Assembly (NCBI RefSeq): GCF_020687385.1
Contig: NZ_JAJEQM010000003.1
Coordinates: 206,885 to 270,884, forward strand
Origin: Hominilimicola fabiformis
Lineage (GTDB): Bacteria; Bacillota; Clostridia; UBA1381
Length of the DNA: 64,000 nt
Direction: 5' to 3'
Shown here piece after piece: positions 33,173 through 43,757 of the stretch. The stretch's first letter is position 1. Each line of letters opens with the position of its first letter. The position numbers and the translations under genes are program-made. A model generated the notes under the pieces. It was not told the origin of the DNA. It was given only the letters and a program-made list of their open reading frames with translations, and did not search any database.

Positions 33173-33901
33173 TTATTCTCTTATAATATCTTTTAATTCA
33201 TAAGTTAAATACTGTTTCTTTACCTGTTGGTTTTCACGTTTTTTAATCGGAACATAATCTCCGTTTTGCATTAAAAAATCATTGCCCGAAACAGTGTTGA
33301 CGTAATCAAAATTTACGATAAATCCTTTACAGCAGTTTGAAAAACGGCTGTCTTCTGTCAAAATTGACGCACACTGTGAAAATGTGTTTTGAATTTCAAT
33401 CGTTTTGTCCTTCAAATGAAGCCGGACTTTTCTGTTTGTAACATCTATGTACATTATCGAATCATATGCTATTTTAAGTTTTATTTCGGGTTTTGTTTTG
33501 TACAGAACCGATAATGATTTTGAAGGTTCTTCGTATTTTTCAAAATATCTCTGCATAAGCGACTCAACTGCATCTTTTGTTATCGGTTTTACAAGATAAC
33601 AAAAAGCATTTACACTGTAACTTTCACAAGCGAAGTTATTGCTTGTAGAAAGGAAGATGATTTCAACCGAACTGTCTGTTTTGCGTACAGTGCTTGCAGC
33701 TTCAATTCCGCTCATACCCGGCATATATATGTCAAAGAAAATCATATTATATTTGTTATTTTCAAATTGCGTGACAAAACTTTCGGCATCGGAAAAGTCG
33801 GATATTGTAACATTCATATTTCTTTCGGAGAAATATTCGTTAAGGTAATTTACAAGCGTTTCTCTGCCGACGGCTAAGTCATCAACAACTGCAATATTCA
33901 T
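33173..33901 (-). CDS. LytTR-family response regulator
   Basis: A 242-residue regulator. The receiver domain has MNIAVVDD, phospho-acceptor Asp57 in MIFFDIYMPGMSG and Lys105 in YLVKPI. The C-terminal LytTR DNA-binding domain (about 140-240) has IMYIDVTNRKVRLHLKDK, FIVNFDYVNTV and a VPIKKRENQQVKK end. The ATG at 33901 is favoured over a GTG nine bases upstream because the AAGGCGG site suits it. Its promoter is at 33962-33990 with two LytTR half-site-like repeats just beyond. It is the first gene of the kinase pair. Confidence 0.92.
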   Translation of the reverse strand: MNIAVVDDLAVGRETLVNYLNEYFSERNMNVTISDFSDAESFVTQFENNKYNMIFFDIYMPGMSGIEAASTVRKTDSSVEIIFLSTSNNFACESYSVNAFCYLVKPITKDAVESLMQRYFEKYEEPSKSLSVLYKTKPEIKLKIAYDSIMYIDVTNRKVRLHLKDKTIEIQNTFSQCASILTEDSRFSNCCKGFIVNFDYVNTVSGNDFLMQNGDYVPIKKRENQQVKKQYLTYELKDIIRE

Positions 33902-33961
33902 CGTGTTCACCGCCTTATGGATTTAAGAGCTGTCAACATTTTGCCGATATACTCTAACTAT

Positions 33962-33990
33962 ATTATATCATTGTAAAAATAATAATTCAA
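33962..33990 (-). promoter_or_regulatory. promoter of the LytTR regulator/kinase pair
   Basis: Minus strand TTGAAT (33990-33985), 17 bases and TATAAT (33967-33962), about 61 bases before the regulator start. Confidence 0.65.
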
Positions 33991-34006
33991 CATATAAAAT
34001 TGAATT

Positions 34007-34035
34007 TCAGTTAATAAAATTGAGTTTCAGTGCGG
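34007..34035. promoter_or_regulatory. LytTR half-site pair in the divergent promoter region
   Basis: TCAGTTAAT (34007-34015) fits the LytTR half-site pattern [TA][AC][CA]GTTN[AG][TG] at all positions; TCAGTGCGG (34027-34035) fits with one change. They are spaced 20 bases start-to-start, within longer direct repeats ATAAAATTGARTTTCAGT (33994 and 34014). They lie just upstream of the minus-strand -35, and 46 bases upstream of the plus-strand -35. Confidence 0.55.
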
Positions 34036-34080
34036 AAAATTGCTTTTTAAACGTGCAAAATGCGTTTGACGCAAAATCTA

Positions 34081-34109
34081 TTGAATTTTGATTTTAGGTA
34101 TATTATAAT
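34081..34109 (+). promoter_or_regulatory. promoter of the frameshifted small gene
   Basis: TTGAAT (34081-34086), 17 bases, TATAAT (34104-34109), 47 bases ahead of the ATG at 34156. Confidence 0.65.
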
Positions 34110-34155
34110 TTCATCAGAAAGCAATGAGATACAGCAGAAGATAAGGAGATATGAG

Positions 34156-34540
34156 ATGGGATTTTTTGATTCATTTAAGTCCGGAGCAAAAGATGTCTTT
34201 AAGGGGTATGATAAAGTTAAGCTAAAGGAAAAGATTACATATGATGAACTTTATGAGATTATGAAAGACGAAACATATTCTGTCGGCAAACCTGAGATTA
34301 CGGGTTCGGGATTAATGAGATGTATTCAATTTCCTGCTGTGGATAAATATAAAATTCAAATTGCTATAACTTCAAAAACGATTACAATTTCAAAAATATA
34401 CAGCGGTGCAGGCGGTTTGGCGAAAGAGATAAATTGAACAGACTGATTTCACAGATGAAGACGAGGCACTACAGTTGGTAGATTCTATGTCAAAAATGGC
34501 TGATGGTTTGGCTGCCGTTGCAGGTGTTGACGCAGAATAA
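34156..34540 (+). pseudogene. small soluble protein gene disrupted by a frameshift
   Basis: The ATG at 34156, after AAGGAG, gives 93 residues (MGFFDSFKSGAKDVFKGYDK ... YSGAGGLAKEIN) and stops at 34437. From about 34436 the next frame continues as EQTDFTDEDEALQLVDSMSK and ends DAE at 34540, an in-character acidic helix. A single-base change near 34430-34436 would join them into about 126 residues. It is either a recent pseudogene or a sequencing error. Function is unknown. Its upstream region carries the LytTR sites, making it a likely target of the neighbouring two-component system. Confidence 0.6.
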
Positions 34541-34636
34541 TTGATTTAGAAATTTAAAACAGTCCCCTAAAAAATCCGATATTTTATTGGACTCCAGATA
34601 AAATATAAGTACATTTTATCTGTACTGCAAAAATTG

Positions 34637-34664
34637 AAAAGCGGCAGCATTAGCTGTCGCTTTT
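34637..34664 (+). terminator. hairpin with T-run ahead of the peptidase operon
   Basis: AAAAGCGGCAGC (34637-34648) pairs with GCTGTCGCTTTT (34653-34664), one G-T wobble, loop of four. It ends the small frameshifted gene, or attenuates the peptidase operon that starts 37 bases later. Confidence 0.55.
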
Positions 34665-34700
34665 GGAGTAATTGGGGATGTTTTTTGAAAGAGAGAGATT

Positions 34701-36650
34701 ATGGCAAAGAAAAAAGGGTGTTTATTTAAAATAGGAATTGCATTATTAATATTTATAGGCATGATATTTGTGTTGTTTTGTATGGTTTTGATTATGCCGT
34801 CGGAGGAGTATGAAACGGTTAATTACGATATTCCGAATATGTGTGATTATTATACTCACATAAAGGGCAACGGAGAGGATAAAGTTACACTTATGGTGTA
34901 TATGGTAGGTTCTGACCTTGAAAGTGACGGCGGAGCGGCGAGTGAAGATATTGCCGAAATGACGGCGGCAAATGCGGATAATATTAATATTACATTACAG
35001 ACAGGCGGAGCGGCCGCGTGGGAAAATGCAAGCATAAGTGACGGAAAAACGGAACGTCATATAATTAAAAACGGTGAATTGCAGAACGTGGAGAACTTGG
35101 GTGAAGCACAAATGACGTCCCCTAATACGCTGACTGATTTTATAAAATGGTCTGCCTCAAATTATCCTGCCGACAGATATGAACTTGTGCTTTGGAATCA
35201 CGGCGGCGGTACGGCACTTGGTTTCGGATATGACGAAATGTATCCTGATGATATGCTGTCGCTGTCACAGATAGGAAATGCTCTGTCAGACAGCGGAATT
35301 AAGTTTGATATTGTAGGCTTTGACGCGTGCCTTATGGGTACGATTGAAACGGCATATATGCTTGAACCGTATGCGGATTATCTTGTTGCGTCGGAGGAAT
35401 ATGAGCCGGGAACGGGTTGGTATTACAGTGAATGGCTTAAAAATTTGTCTGACAATACGTCAATGCCGACTGTCGAAATAGGTAAGAAGATTGTGGAGGA
35501 CTATATAAACGGTCCTGATTCGAGTTTTTTTGATTCAAATACGCTTTCAATCGTAGATTTGAGAGAAATTCCTTATACATATTCAAAGCTATGCGAAATA
35601 ATGCAGCAGGAAGAAGGAGTTTTGGACAGCAGATATTCCGTAATATCGCAGGCAAGATACAATGCAAAATCATTCGGTGACGGTGAGTATGAACAGATTG
35701 ATATAAAATCATATCTTGAAGAATGCGGCAAGAGTGATACGGAATTGGACAAGGTGCTTAGAAGTGCGGTTAAGTATTCCGGCAGTTCGTCTTACAATTC
35801 AAACGGACTTGCAATGTATTTCCCGTATGACTATCCCGACTATTACGCGGAAATAAAAACAGAAACAGATAAGTTCGGTTATAACGGCTACAACAGCTTT
35901 TTCGATAGATTTTTGAGCATTATGGGTACAGGACAGATGAATTATTCGAGTGAGAATGATTACAGTAATTATTCCTGGTATGACAATACAAATTACGATA
36001 CCTATAATGTATCAGATAAGTTGGAAGTAAAGGACAAGGGCGATTATTTCGCATTGTCGCTTTCGGACGAGGAATGGGATAAAATAAACGGAATTGATGT
36101 ATGGGTGTATGTTGATGACGGCGATGGTTACGTTGACTTGGGTTCGGACAATGTGTATGAATTTGACGATGACGGTGATTTAAGGGTCGATTTCGATTAT
36201 TATTGGGTTGCATTAAACGGTCAGGTTGTTCCGTTTTACTTTGAATACGAAACGCCGGAGAACGTAAAGGACGGATACACATACGGCTATGTCCCTGCGG
36301 TGCTTAACGGCAACGAGCAGATTGAAATAATGATTTATTGGGACGAAAAGCACCCAGACGGTTATTTGGCAGGTTACAGACCGTACAGCGAAGAAGAAAA
36401 TATATCAGTTCCGCAAAAAGGCTTTAAGCAACTTAAAAACGGCGATACGTTGGAATTTTTATGCGATTACTATACATATGACGGTGAATATGACGGAGTG
36501 TATTCATATGGTGATAAAATCGTTGTAAACGGCGATATTACTGTAGGTTATGAATATGTCGGCGAGTATGACACGAATATTTGTTATGAGCTTACCGATA
36601 TATATAACAACAGTATAACAACCGAAATGATAGAAGTTGAAATGAATTAA
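34701..36650 (+). CDS. membrane-anchored clostripain-family (C11) cysteine peptidase
   Basis: A 649-residue protein. An N-terminal hydrophobic anchor (about 9-32) with basic flank places the rest outside the cell. The C11 catalytic core has LMVYMVGSDLES, the His in LVLWNHGGG (His167) and the Cys in GFDACLMGT (Cys210). The family cuts after Lys or Arg and is often self-processed. The C-terminal 250 residues are Asp/Tyr-rich beta-structure that may bind a substrate or Ca2+. It is followed after 23 bases by the 2,354-residue surface protein, so it may process the giant proteins made from the same operon (inference). Confidence 0.9.
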   Translation: MAKKKGCLFKIGIALLIFIGMIFVLFCMVLIMPSEEYETVNYDIPNMCDYYTHIKGNGEDKVTLMVYMVGSDLESDGGAASEDIAEMTAANADNINITLQTGGAAAWENASISDGKTERHIIKNGELQNVENLGEAQMTSPNTLTDFIKWSASNYPADRYELVLWNHGGGTALGFGYDEMYPDDMLSLSQIGNALSDSGIKFDIVGFDACLMGTIETAYMLEPYADYLVASEEYEPGTGWYYSEWLKNLSDNTSMPTVEIGKKIVEDYINGPDSSFFDSNTLSIVDLREIPYTYSKLCEIMQQEEGVLDSRYSVISQARYNAKSFGDGEYEQIDIKSYLEECGKSDTELDKVLRSAVKYSGSSSYNSNGLAMYFPYDYPDYYAEIKTETDKFGYNGYNSFFDRFLSIMGTGQMNYSSENDYSNYSWYDNTNYDTYNVSDKLEVKDKGDYFALSLSDEEWDKINGIDVWVYVDDGDGYVDLGSDNVYEFDDDGDLRVDFDYYWVALNGQVVPFYFEYETPENVKDGYTYGYVPAVLNGNEQIEIMIYWDEKHPDGYLAGYRPYSEEENISVPQKGFKQLKNGDTLEFLCDYYTYDGEYDGVYSYGDKIVVNGDITVGYEYVGEYDTNICYELTDIYNNSITTEMIEVEMN

Positions 36651-36673
36651 AAAACTATATGGAGGGAAAGAAG

Positions 36674-39600
36674 ATGAAAAAATTTATAAGCACATTACTG
36701 TGTATTGTATTTGTTGCGGCACTTATGCCCGCACAAATTGCAAAGGCCGACAGCGATGTTATGAGTGTCGCAAATCAAGTAAAAGTACCTATATTGAATG
36801 AGCAAACGTACAACAACAAAAAACTTATGAATAAGTACACACGCGATATGTCGGATTGGTGGGCAACCGATTTGACATTGACGGCGGGAATGTTGTTCAA
36901 GAGATGTGATGTGGATAATGCGTATTATCAATACTGGGGTTCAATCAATGAGGCGGTTGAAACTATGGGTATGGCTTACGTTTCGACATTCAGAGGACAC
37001 GATAACGGATTTTGGTCAACGAGTTTTAAGCTTAAAGACAGCGTTGCAAACAATTCCGTATTTCCCGAATTGGAAGCGACAGGTCAGCTTATGATGAGGT
37101 TCGGCGCTAATTTGATAGGTAATCACGCAAAAATGTCCTTTAAGAATACTATGATTCGAGGTGAGGGGAAAAAGGACAGCGGTTGGTTTAAACTTCAAAG
37201 CGGTGATACGTTAAACAATAAGTTTAAAATGCAAGGTGTGTTTGATGCAAAAGTAAAAAAACCATATGTGTTCTTTGCCGATATAACAAAGCCAACTGTT
37301 AAATCGGCACATATGAAAAGCAATGTACTGTATCTTGACATGGGTGAAAAGCTGAGAAGTATTGAAAACGAAAAGATTACGTTGACGCTTTATGCGACAA
37401 ATGTTGAAAGCGGCGTTCAAAATATGGAACTTACTGCGACTTCCGGCGGTATAAACGGAAATGAAATATTTTTCTATGTACACGCACCTAAAAATGTTAA
37501 GGAATATCAAATTACGAAGATTAAGAGCGTAGAGTATGACAAAAAAGAGTACACCGGTCAAATGTACGGTATAGCGTACGCCGACAAATATTTGGCGAGA
37601 AACGAAGAACCGCGATTTAAGGTTATAGACAATGCACCGGGATTAATTCCGGAATACTTTACCGCCACATCTCCGATTACGGACTATGCCGGCAACAGCC
37701 TTGACATTCATACAAAGGATTTGACGGGTTACTCACTTTTAGTCGATAAAAAAGCACCTGAAATTGACAGCGTTGAAATTGCGGGGAATATGATAGCGGC
37801 AGATTCAACGTCATATTCACAGCCGAGCGATTGGCCTGAAGATATTGACAAGAGCAGTGTGTTTGCAGGTGTCGGCGATACATTAACTTTTTCTGCAATG
37901 ACAACGGAAAAAATTAAAACGAGCGAAAAAAGTTCAATGACTGCAGAACTTAATATAGCGCAAAACGGAAGTAAAGCAGTGCTTGAAATCGAAAAATTTG
38001 AAGATATGTATGACGGCGTAAACAAGCGGACGGCAACGAAGATTACGTTTAAACCGATTACGATAACCGCCGATATGACTTGTGATAATAGCGAGCCTAT
38101 AAGAATTGAAAAAATAAACACGGCAAACGTAGTCGATTTGTATAATAATGAGTTGGCAACGCAGAAAATATCGAAAAATCCGAAACAGCAGATTTATTTT
38201 GACAATATCGCACCGACTGTAAATGTTGGTGAAATAACCGGTGATGTAAACAGCGGTGAATTTTGCATACCGCTGAATTTCAGTGACGGAAAAGGCACGG
38301 TATCTGATTTTGACGGATTGACGGCAAGTTTTGCGTGGTGCTATGACCAAGATAAGCAAATTCCGTTTAAGTATGCTGTGACGACTTCCGCCGATACACC
38401 GAGTGAGTATAAAGAATCGGTGCTTAACAACGAAAATAACCTTGCGTGGAATAAATTCGATTTGCCTGTAAAAGATTATTACTTACATATTAAAACTGAT
38501 AATTCCGAAATCAAAAACACAAAACTTTATTTCAGAACAGAGGACTGGGCAGGAAATGTGGGTGAACAGTCTGTTGATACGGATATAAATATTGACCGTG
38601 TAGCACCGAATGTTGCACTTATGTCGATGAATACCGAGTATGAAAACGATACCGCAAAGATATTGGCAAAGGTACGTGTAACCGATTTTAACACGGACGG
38701 CTTGAATGTTAAATATCAGCTTGTAGACAAAGGTGTTGAACCGACCGACAGTGATTGGTCGGAGGGCTTGCTTAATGACGGAGTTTTTGACTTTGAAACT
38801 AAATTTGACGCGGCACAAAAATATGAAAAAGAATTGCTTGTGTATGCGACAGACTTTAAAGGTAACAAGTCGAATGTTTCACGTTATGAGGTGTATGCCG
38901 ACTTGACAAAGGCAAAGGCAAAATATACGATTGTAAGCGATTTGTCACAGATACATACAAAGCCTGATGTGCAAATTTCGGCACCTGACAATCCCGACAA
39001 TAAAGCTAATGCCGCCACACGTGTAACACTTACAATGGGTGACAAGACTTACGCAAGCGTATATGACAGTGCCGACAGTAAAAACATATTTGATTTTGAC
39101 GGCACATGGTATGCGGTTACATACAACGAGGATAAAACCGGTTTTGACGTAGTAACCGCTCTTACGGCGGACGGAGTGAATGAACTTAAAAACTTTTACG
39201 GCACAGTAAACGTAAAATTTGAAAGTGCGTTTGCAGATTTGACACCTGTAAGCGGTGCAAGTATAAAGCCGTCAAATTCCGAAGAAGAAGTGACATATCA
39301 AGCGGAGGGCGACTTTAATGTTATGACCGCACCTGTACTTGATAATGTATATAATCTTGAATTTACTTCAATAAAGGACAGTAACGGAGATGTTATTAAA
39401 GCCACAGGAGTGGGTGATGACAAGCACATAAGAAGAAACGGCGATATGACTGATGTCAGAATTAATTTTGAATTGTCAAATACAAAAGTTGCCGATTGGG
39501 TTACGGATAATTTGGACTTTGATAAATCGTATGTGACAATAACAAATTCGGAAAACAACGAGGTATACAACGCAAAGCTAAGCAGAAATGCAAGCCAAAC

Positions 39601-42600
39601 TCTTGCAATGCCGCTTAGAGATAAAGACGGTAACTTGCTTGGAACGGATACATACAGAATATCGGTTTATTTGTATCAGACAGGCAGTGACAGCCCTGCC
39701 GAATTTAAGTGCGATACGGCGGTACTTCTTGACAATATCAAAACATCGTCAGATGTCGGTGTAAACAGATATGAAATTATTCCCGAACACGAATATTACC
39801 CTATTCCTAATCCGATACCGTCAATCGTAAAAGAAAGCGATACGGCATTTAAAACAATCAATATCGGTAATGCTGAATTTAAGGAGATTGACCGTAATGA
39901 AGATGAGGGATATTCTTTAGAACAGAATATGGCACATATCGTCAAAATGACGCTTAAGAGCAATGATGTTTCAAAAGAATTGTGCGGTGAAACAATCGGT
40001 AAGGCAGAGGGATTCCGCTTGTGGAATAAAGCGTGCAATGGCGGAGAAGATTTACCGTTTGAAAAGACTACTGACCTAACAAGAGAATACGAGATAAACT
40101 TAATGCAAAACCCTGCAAAAGAAACTCTTGACGGAGTAACGGCAACGGGCGGTTTGCAATTTGAAAAGGGAAGTAACACTTTCTGTTATCAAGTTAAATT
40201 GGAAAACGGCAATGTATCGCCGATATACGAGTTCACGGTAAATATGGTTGAAAGTATACCGCAGATTGCAATGGATTTTGATATGAACGAATCGCAGAAT
40301 TATACGGACGACAACGGAACAATGCACGTTATTTCCGCTGATGCAACTGTAAAAAATGCTTTCTCCGAAAACGGTAATGTAACGGTATATTATGTTCACA
40401 GAGAGGATTACAGCAGTTGGACTGCCGATGAAATCGGACTTGACGAGGTTGTTACATTGAAGGGTGATAGTGCCTTTAATTATCAGAACTGTAGACAAGA
40501 CGAAAACGGCAGAGATAGGCTCAACTTTGCATTTATTGCGATAGACGAATCCGGTAATTCTGTTTCATATATTCCGCAGTTCAAGGAAAAAACGAAATAT
40601 ACCTTTGAAAATGATGCATTGACAGTAACTCAAGCAAATCTTAACACATACAACCAGGGTGATTATATTTATAATTTTTATGCCAAAAATCTTGACATGG
40701 ACAAAAGCTCTTTTACAGTTGTGAAAGACGGCAAAACGTACAATATGCCTATGAAAAACTATCAATATCCGAATGAATTGGGTTTTGAGGGCGGTTATTA
40801 TCGTGAGGACAGCACGTCCACTAATTTGAGTATAGACTTTACAAGACCATGGAGTGTGGAAAAGGCAGGCGAGCCTTTCTTTGACAGTATTACGTTTAAC
40901 TTTGTAGGTGTGCATGGTGACACAGCAACGAGAACGTATACCAAAGACGATGAAAATTACGGAAGCTTGGTAACGAACTTTAAATATGAAAAACCGCGAT
41001 TTGTTGACGTTTCTGATGACGATTCATTAGCGGATTACAGTTATATCTGCAATGACAGAGGTGTTAAGGTATACTTTAACGGATATTTAAAATTAAAGGG
41101 CGATACGGTTTATGCGTCTGCTCACTATCTGCCGATATACTCAAACGGTACATACAAAGTTGAGGGCGAGGATATGTTCGGCAATACATGGACAATACCT
41201 GTAACTGTTACACGTCTTGCAGACGGTCCAAAGGTTACAATGTCAACTTTGTATAAGACAAAGGGCGATATTACGGCGAATATCGAATATACTTCTCCCG
41301 TAACTGTTACGGAAAATGACGGAAACACATTTGCAAAAATCGAAAATAACGGAACAAATAACGTAACCGTAACCGCAACACAGCCTACAAAGGTTACAAT
41401 GAAGTGGACGGACAACGGAGCTGAAAAGAGTAAAATATTAAATATAACCAATAATGAGATAAAACCGATAAAGCCGAAAGTTGTATGGGATTATGACGAA
41501 GATGATGTGGTTGACGGCTGTATATACGGCGAAGTAACCGCAAAGCTTGTTGATGAAAACGGCTCAACACTTGTTGATACCGCAACGGGCGAAACACCGA
41601 GCCATACATTCTATCCTAACAGTGGAACGGAATTTACATTCAGGAATTACAAAAATCAAAATGATACTTTGGGTGAAGATTATACAGTTACGCTTGATGT
41701 AACACTTAAAGATTATCAGCCGCCCGAAGAATATGTCGATACAATGCCGCCGAGTGTTGAAATGGTTGGTTATACCGTAAGGGGCGGCGTGGCACAAAGC
41801 AAAAAACTTGTGCTTAATCTGTATGATGATAACAAGCATTACTTAAATCCGTCACTTCCGGATTTAAGCGGCGGAGGCTATGAAACAGTTACCGACAGTA
41901 TATCATTTATGAAGAAAATGGGTTGGTCATCACATTACAGATTTAATGTAATCGTGTCTGATATAAACGGTGTAAAGCTTATTGCAAAAGCGGGACTTAA
42001 TGCCGAAACACCGACATTTGATTCAACAAGCGATACGATTGACGGAGTGAGTGTGAACGGCAGAACCGTTGATATAACAAAGAATGCGGAATTTACATTG
42101 TTTGCAGTCGACAGTTGTAATAATGTCACCGAAATTCCGCTTGTTGCGGATAACTTGGGCGAAGCGCCTCAGCCGCATTTACAGAAAGTCGTGTCGGGCG
42201 ATATGCAGACCGTAAAGGTATACCTAATACCGCCTGAGGACAGTGACTTTACAAACCTTGTTATGACTAATGACAACGCAAAACAGGAAACAAGTGACGG
42301 AGAATACAACGGATTGTATTATATAGAAGTAACAGGCAACGAAAATATTGTTATAAACTACACATACACATATAAAGGTGAGAACGAAAGCGGTGAATTA
42401 AAAGCAGCCGTTACGGAAATAGACAATTCACCTGCAAATAAAATCAGTGAAGTTTGGTCTGAAAACGCAAAGAGCAGTAAGACGAATAAATCCGTTACGG
42501 CACAGCTTAGATTTGATAAGCTCATCACGAAAGCGGAATGGAAAAATCAAAGCGGCTATCTTCCTGAAATATACAAACTTGATAATCAAGTTACAATTTC

Positions 42601-43738
42601 ATATTCGGAAAATGCACCGACTATGACGCTTGTTTGTACAGCCGTAAACGGTCAAGTGTGTGAAATTACTTTGAATGAGGTTAAGAACATCGACAAAAAC
42701 GCACCGATTATTACCGAAACAATTCAGCCGTCCGAAAATCACCGTAAAGTGACAGTGACTTTAAAAGCTGACAAAGAAGTTATTTTCAGAGAAAACGGAA
42801 AACAGGGAACTGAATTTACACGAGTAATAAACGCAAACGGCGAATATGTATATCACTTTGCGGACGCTGCAGGCAATCTGACGGAAAAGGTTGTTAAGGT
42901 TGACAGCATCATTGATAAAGATTTGTCGCTTACATTCAGTCTTGCAAGTGACGGTACAGACAGTAAGGAGTCACCGGATAAACTCGGTCGTTTAAAGGTC
43001 GGTGACACTGTATATGTGAGTGCAAACAGAAACTGTACGGTAACATGGAACGGTGACACAACAGGTCAAAATCTTACGGCCGGTGCGTGGACGAAGTTAA
43101 CCGTATCGGAGGATTTGGCAGGCTTGTATCCTACAATAAAGGCAAAGGACGAATATTCAAATACAAAGTATTATCACTTTATGCAGATAGCAATGCCGGA
43201 TAAAAAAGCACCGACTATCAAATTGAAAAAGGAAACGGTGGAAATCGACTTAAATTCAGAAGATATTTTGTCACAGCTTAAAGCGAATATGACGGTAAGC
43301 GACAACGAAACCGAAAAGGACAAAATCAAGCTTGATGTTACTTACACAAAACCGCAGACAACGGGAACCGTAAGGGTGACTTATACCGCAACTGACGAGG
43401 CAGGAAACAGCAGTGAAAGATACGGATATATCTATTTCTATGAGGATACTCAGCTTAGAGTCAGCGTAAACGGTGAGTATATTTACAGAGATATGATTGT
43501 GCTAAGCAAAAACGAGGCACAGAACATTGTCGTTGAAAGCAATGGCGAGCCGTACAGTGTTAAATATAAAAACGGTATAAAGACAGTCGGTCAAATGAAA
43601 ATCGGTGCGACTGAATTGGCGAAGAATAAGGATAATACAGAGCCGATTACATTCGTTCCGAAAAAGGCGGGGTATTATACATTTAATGTACAAACGCAGG
43701 GACGTGACAATTACAGATTTGTAATTTACGTTCAATAA
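36674..43738 (+). CDS. 2,354-residue secreted Ig-like-repeat protein
   Basis: An exported protein with a signal peptide (MKKFISTLLCIVFVAALMPA ... AKA) and a long tandem array of beta-sandwich modules. Module boundaries show a repeated D-x-x-A-P motif (VDKKAPEIDSVEI, FDNIAPTVNVGEI, IDRVAPNVALM, IDKNAPIITETI, PDKKAPTIKLKK), typical of bacterial Ig/HYR-like domains. The last one reads VTYTATDEAGNSSERYGYIY, as in DUF5011. No SLH, LPXTG or transmembrane anchor is visible, so retention may depend on the SLH protein encoded next. The ATG at 36674 has GGAGGGAAAG; a start at 36659 would add five residues. No catalytic motif is recognised. Confidence 0.85.
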   Translation: MKKFISTLLCIVFVAALMPAQIAKADSDVMSVANQVKVPILNEQTYNNKKLMNKYTRDMSDWWATDLTLTAGMLFKRCDVDNAYYQYWGSINEAVETMGMAYVSTFRGHDNGFWSTSFKLKDSVANNSVFPELEATGQLMMRFGANLIGNHAKMSFKNTMIRGEGKKDSGWFKLQSGDTLNNKFKMQGVFDAKVKKPYVFFADITKPTVKSAHMKSNVLYLDMGEKLRSIENEKITLTLYATNVESGVQNMELTATSGGINGNEIFFYVHAPKNVKEYQITKIKSVEYDKKEYTGQMYGIAYADKYLARNEEPRFKVIDNAPGLIPEYFTATSPITDYAGNSLDIHTKDLTGYSLLVDKKAPEIDSVEIAGNMIAADSTSYSQPSDWPEDIDKSSVFAGVGDTLTFSAMTTEKIKTSEKSSMTAELNIAQNGSKAVLEIEKFEDMYDGVNKRTATKITFKPITITADMTCDNSEPIRIEKINTANVVDLYNNELATQKISKNPKQQIYFDNIAPTVNVGEITGDVNSGEFCIPLNFSDGKGTVSDFDGLTASFAWCYDQDKQIPFKYAVTTSADTPSEYKESVLNNENNLAWNKFDLPVKDYYLHIKTDNSEIKNTKLYFRTEDWAGNVGEQSVDTDINIDRVAPNVALMSMNTEYENDTAKILAKVRVTDFNTDGLNVKYQLVDKGVEPTDSDWSEGLLNDGVFDFETKFDAAQKYEKELLVYATDFKGNKSNVSRYEVYADLTKAKAKYTIVSDLSQIHTKPDVQISAPDNPDNKANAATRVTLTMGDKTYASVYDSADSKNIFDFDGTWYAVTYNEDKTGFDVVTALTADGVNELKNFYGTVNVKFESAFADLTPVSGASIKPSNSEEEVTYQAEGDFNVMTAPVLDNVYNLEFTSIKDSNGDVIKATGVGDDKHIRRNGDMTDVRINFELSNTKVADWVTDNLDFDKSYVTITNSENNEVYNAKLSRNASQTLAMPLRDKDGNLLGTDTYRISVYLYQTGSDSPAEFKCDTAVLLDNIKTSSDVGVNRYEIIPEHEYYPIPNPIPSIVKESDTAFKTINIGNAEFKEIDRNEDEGYSLEQNMAHIVKMTLKSNDVSKELCGETIGKAEGFRLWNKACNGGEDLPFEKTTDLTREYEINLMQNPAKETLDGVTATGGLQFEKGSNTFCYQVKLENGNVSPIYEFTVNMVESIPQIAMDFDMNESQNYTDDNGTMHVISADATVKNAFSENGNVTVYYVHREDYSSWTADEIGLDEVVTLKGDSAFNYQNCRQDENGRDRLNFAFIAIDESGNSVSYIPQFKEKTKYTFENDALTVTQANLNTYNQGDYIYNFYAKNLDMDKSSFTVVKDGKTYNMPMKNYQYPNELGFEGGYYREDSTSTNLSIDFTRPWSVEKAGEPFFDSITFNFVGVHGDTATRTYTKDDENYGSLVTNFKYEKPRFVDVSDDDSLADYSYICNDRGVKVYFNGYLKLKGDTVYASAHYLPIYSNGTYKVEGEDMFGNTWTIPVTVTRLADGPKVTMSTLYKTKGDITANIEYTSPVTVTENDGNTFAKIENNGTNNVTVTATQPTKVTMKWTDNGAEKSKILNITNNEIKPIKPKVVWDYDEDDVVDGCIYGEVTAKLVDENGSTLVDTATGETPSHTFYPNSGTEFTFRNYKNQNDTLGEDYTVTLDVTLKDYQPPEEYVDTMPPSVEMVGYTVRGGVAQSKKLVLNLYDDNKHYLNPSLPDLSGGGYETVTDSISFMKKMGWSSHYRFNVIVSDINGVKLIAKAGLNAETPTFDSTSDTIDGVSVNGRTVDITKNAEFTLFAVDSCNNVTEIPLVADNLGEAPQPHLQKVVSGDMQTVKVYLIPPEDSDFTNLVMTNDNAKQETSDGEYNGLYYIEVTGNENIVINYTYTYKGENESGELKAAVTEIDNSPANKISEVWSENAKSSKTNKSVTAQLRFDKLITKAEWKNQSGYLPEIYKLDNQVTISYSENAPTMTLVCTAVNGQVCEITLNEVKNIDKNAPIITETIQPSENHRKVTVTLKADKEVIFRENGKQGTEFTRVINANGEYVYHFADAAGNLTEKVVKVDSIIDKDLSLTFSLASDGTDSKESPDKLGRLKVGDTVYVSANRNCTVTWNGDTTGQNLTAGAWTKLTVSEDLAGLYPTIKAKDEYSNTKYYHFMQIAMPDKKAPTIKLKKETVEIDLNSEDILSQLKANMTVSDNETEKDKIKLDVTYTKPQTTGTVRVTYTATDEAGNSSERYGYIYFYEDTQLRVSVNGEYIYRDMIVLSKNEAQNIVVESNGEPYSVKYKNGIKTVGQMKIGATELAKNKDNTEPITFVPKKAGYYTFNVQTQGRDNYRFVIYVQ

Positions 43739-43757
43739 TGAAAAAAGGAGGTTTACT

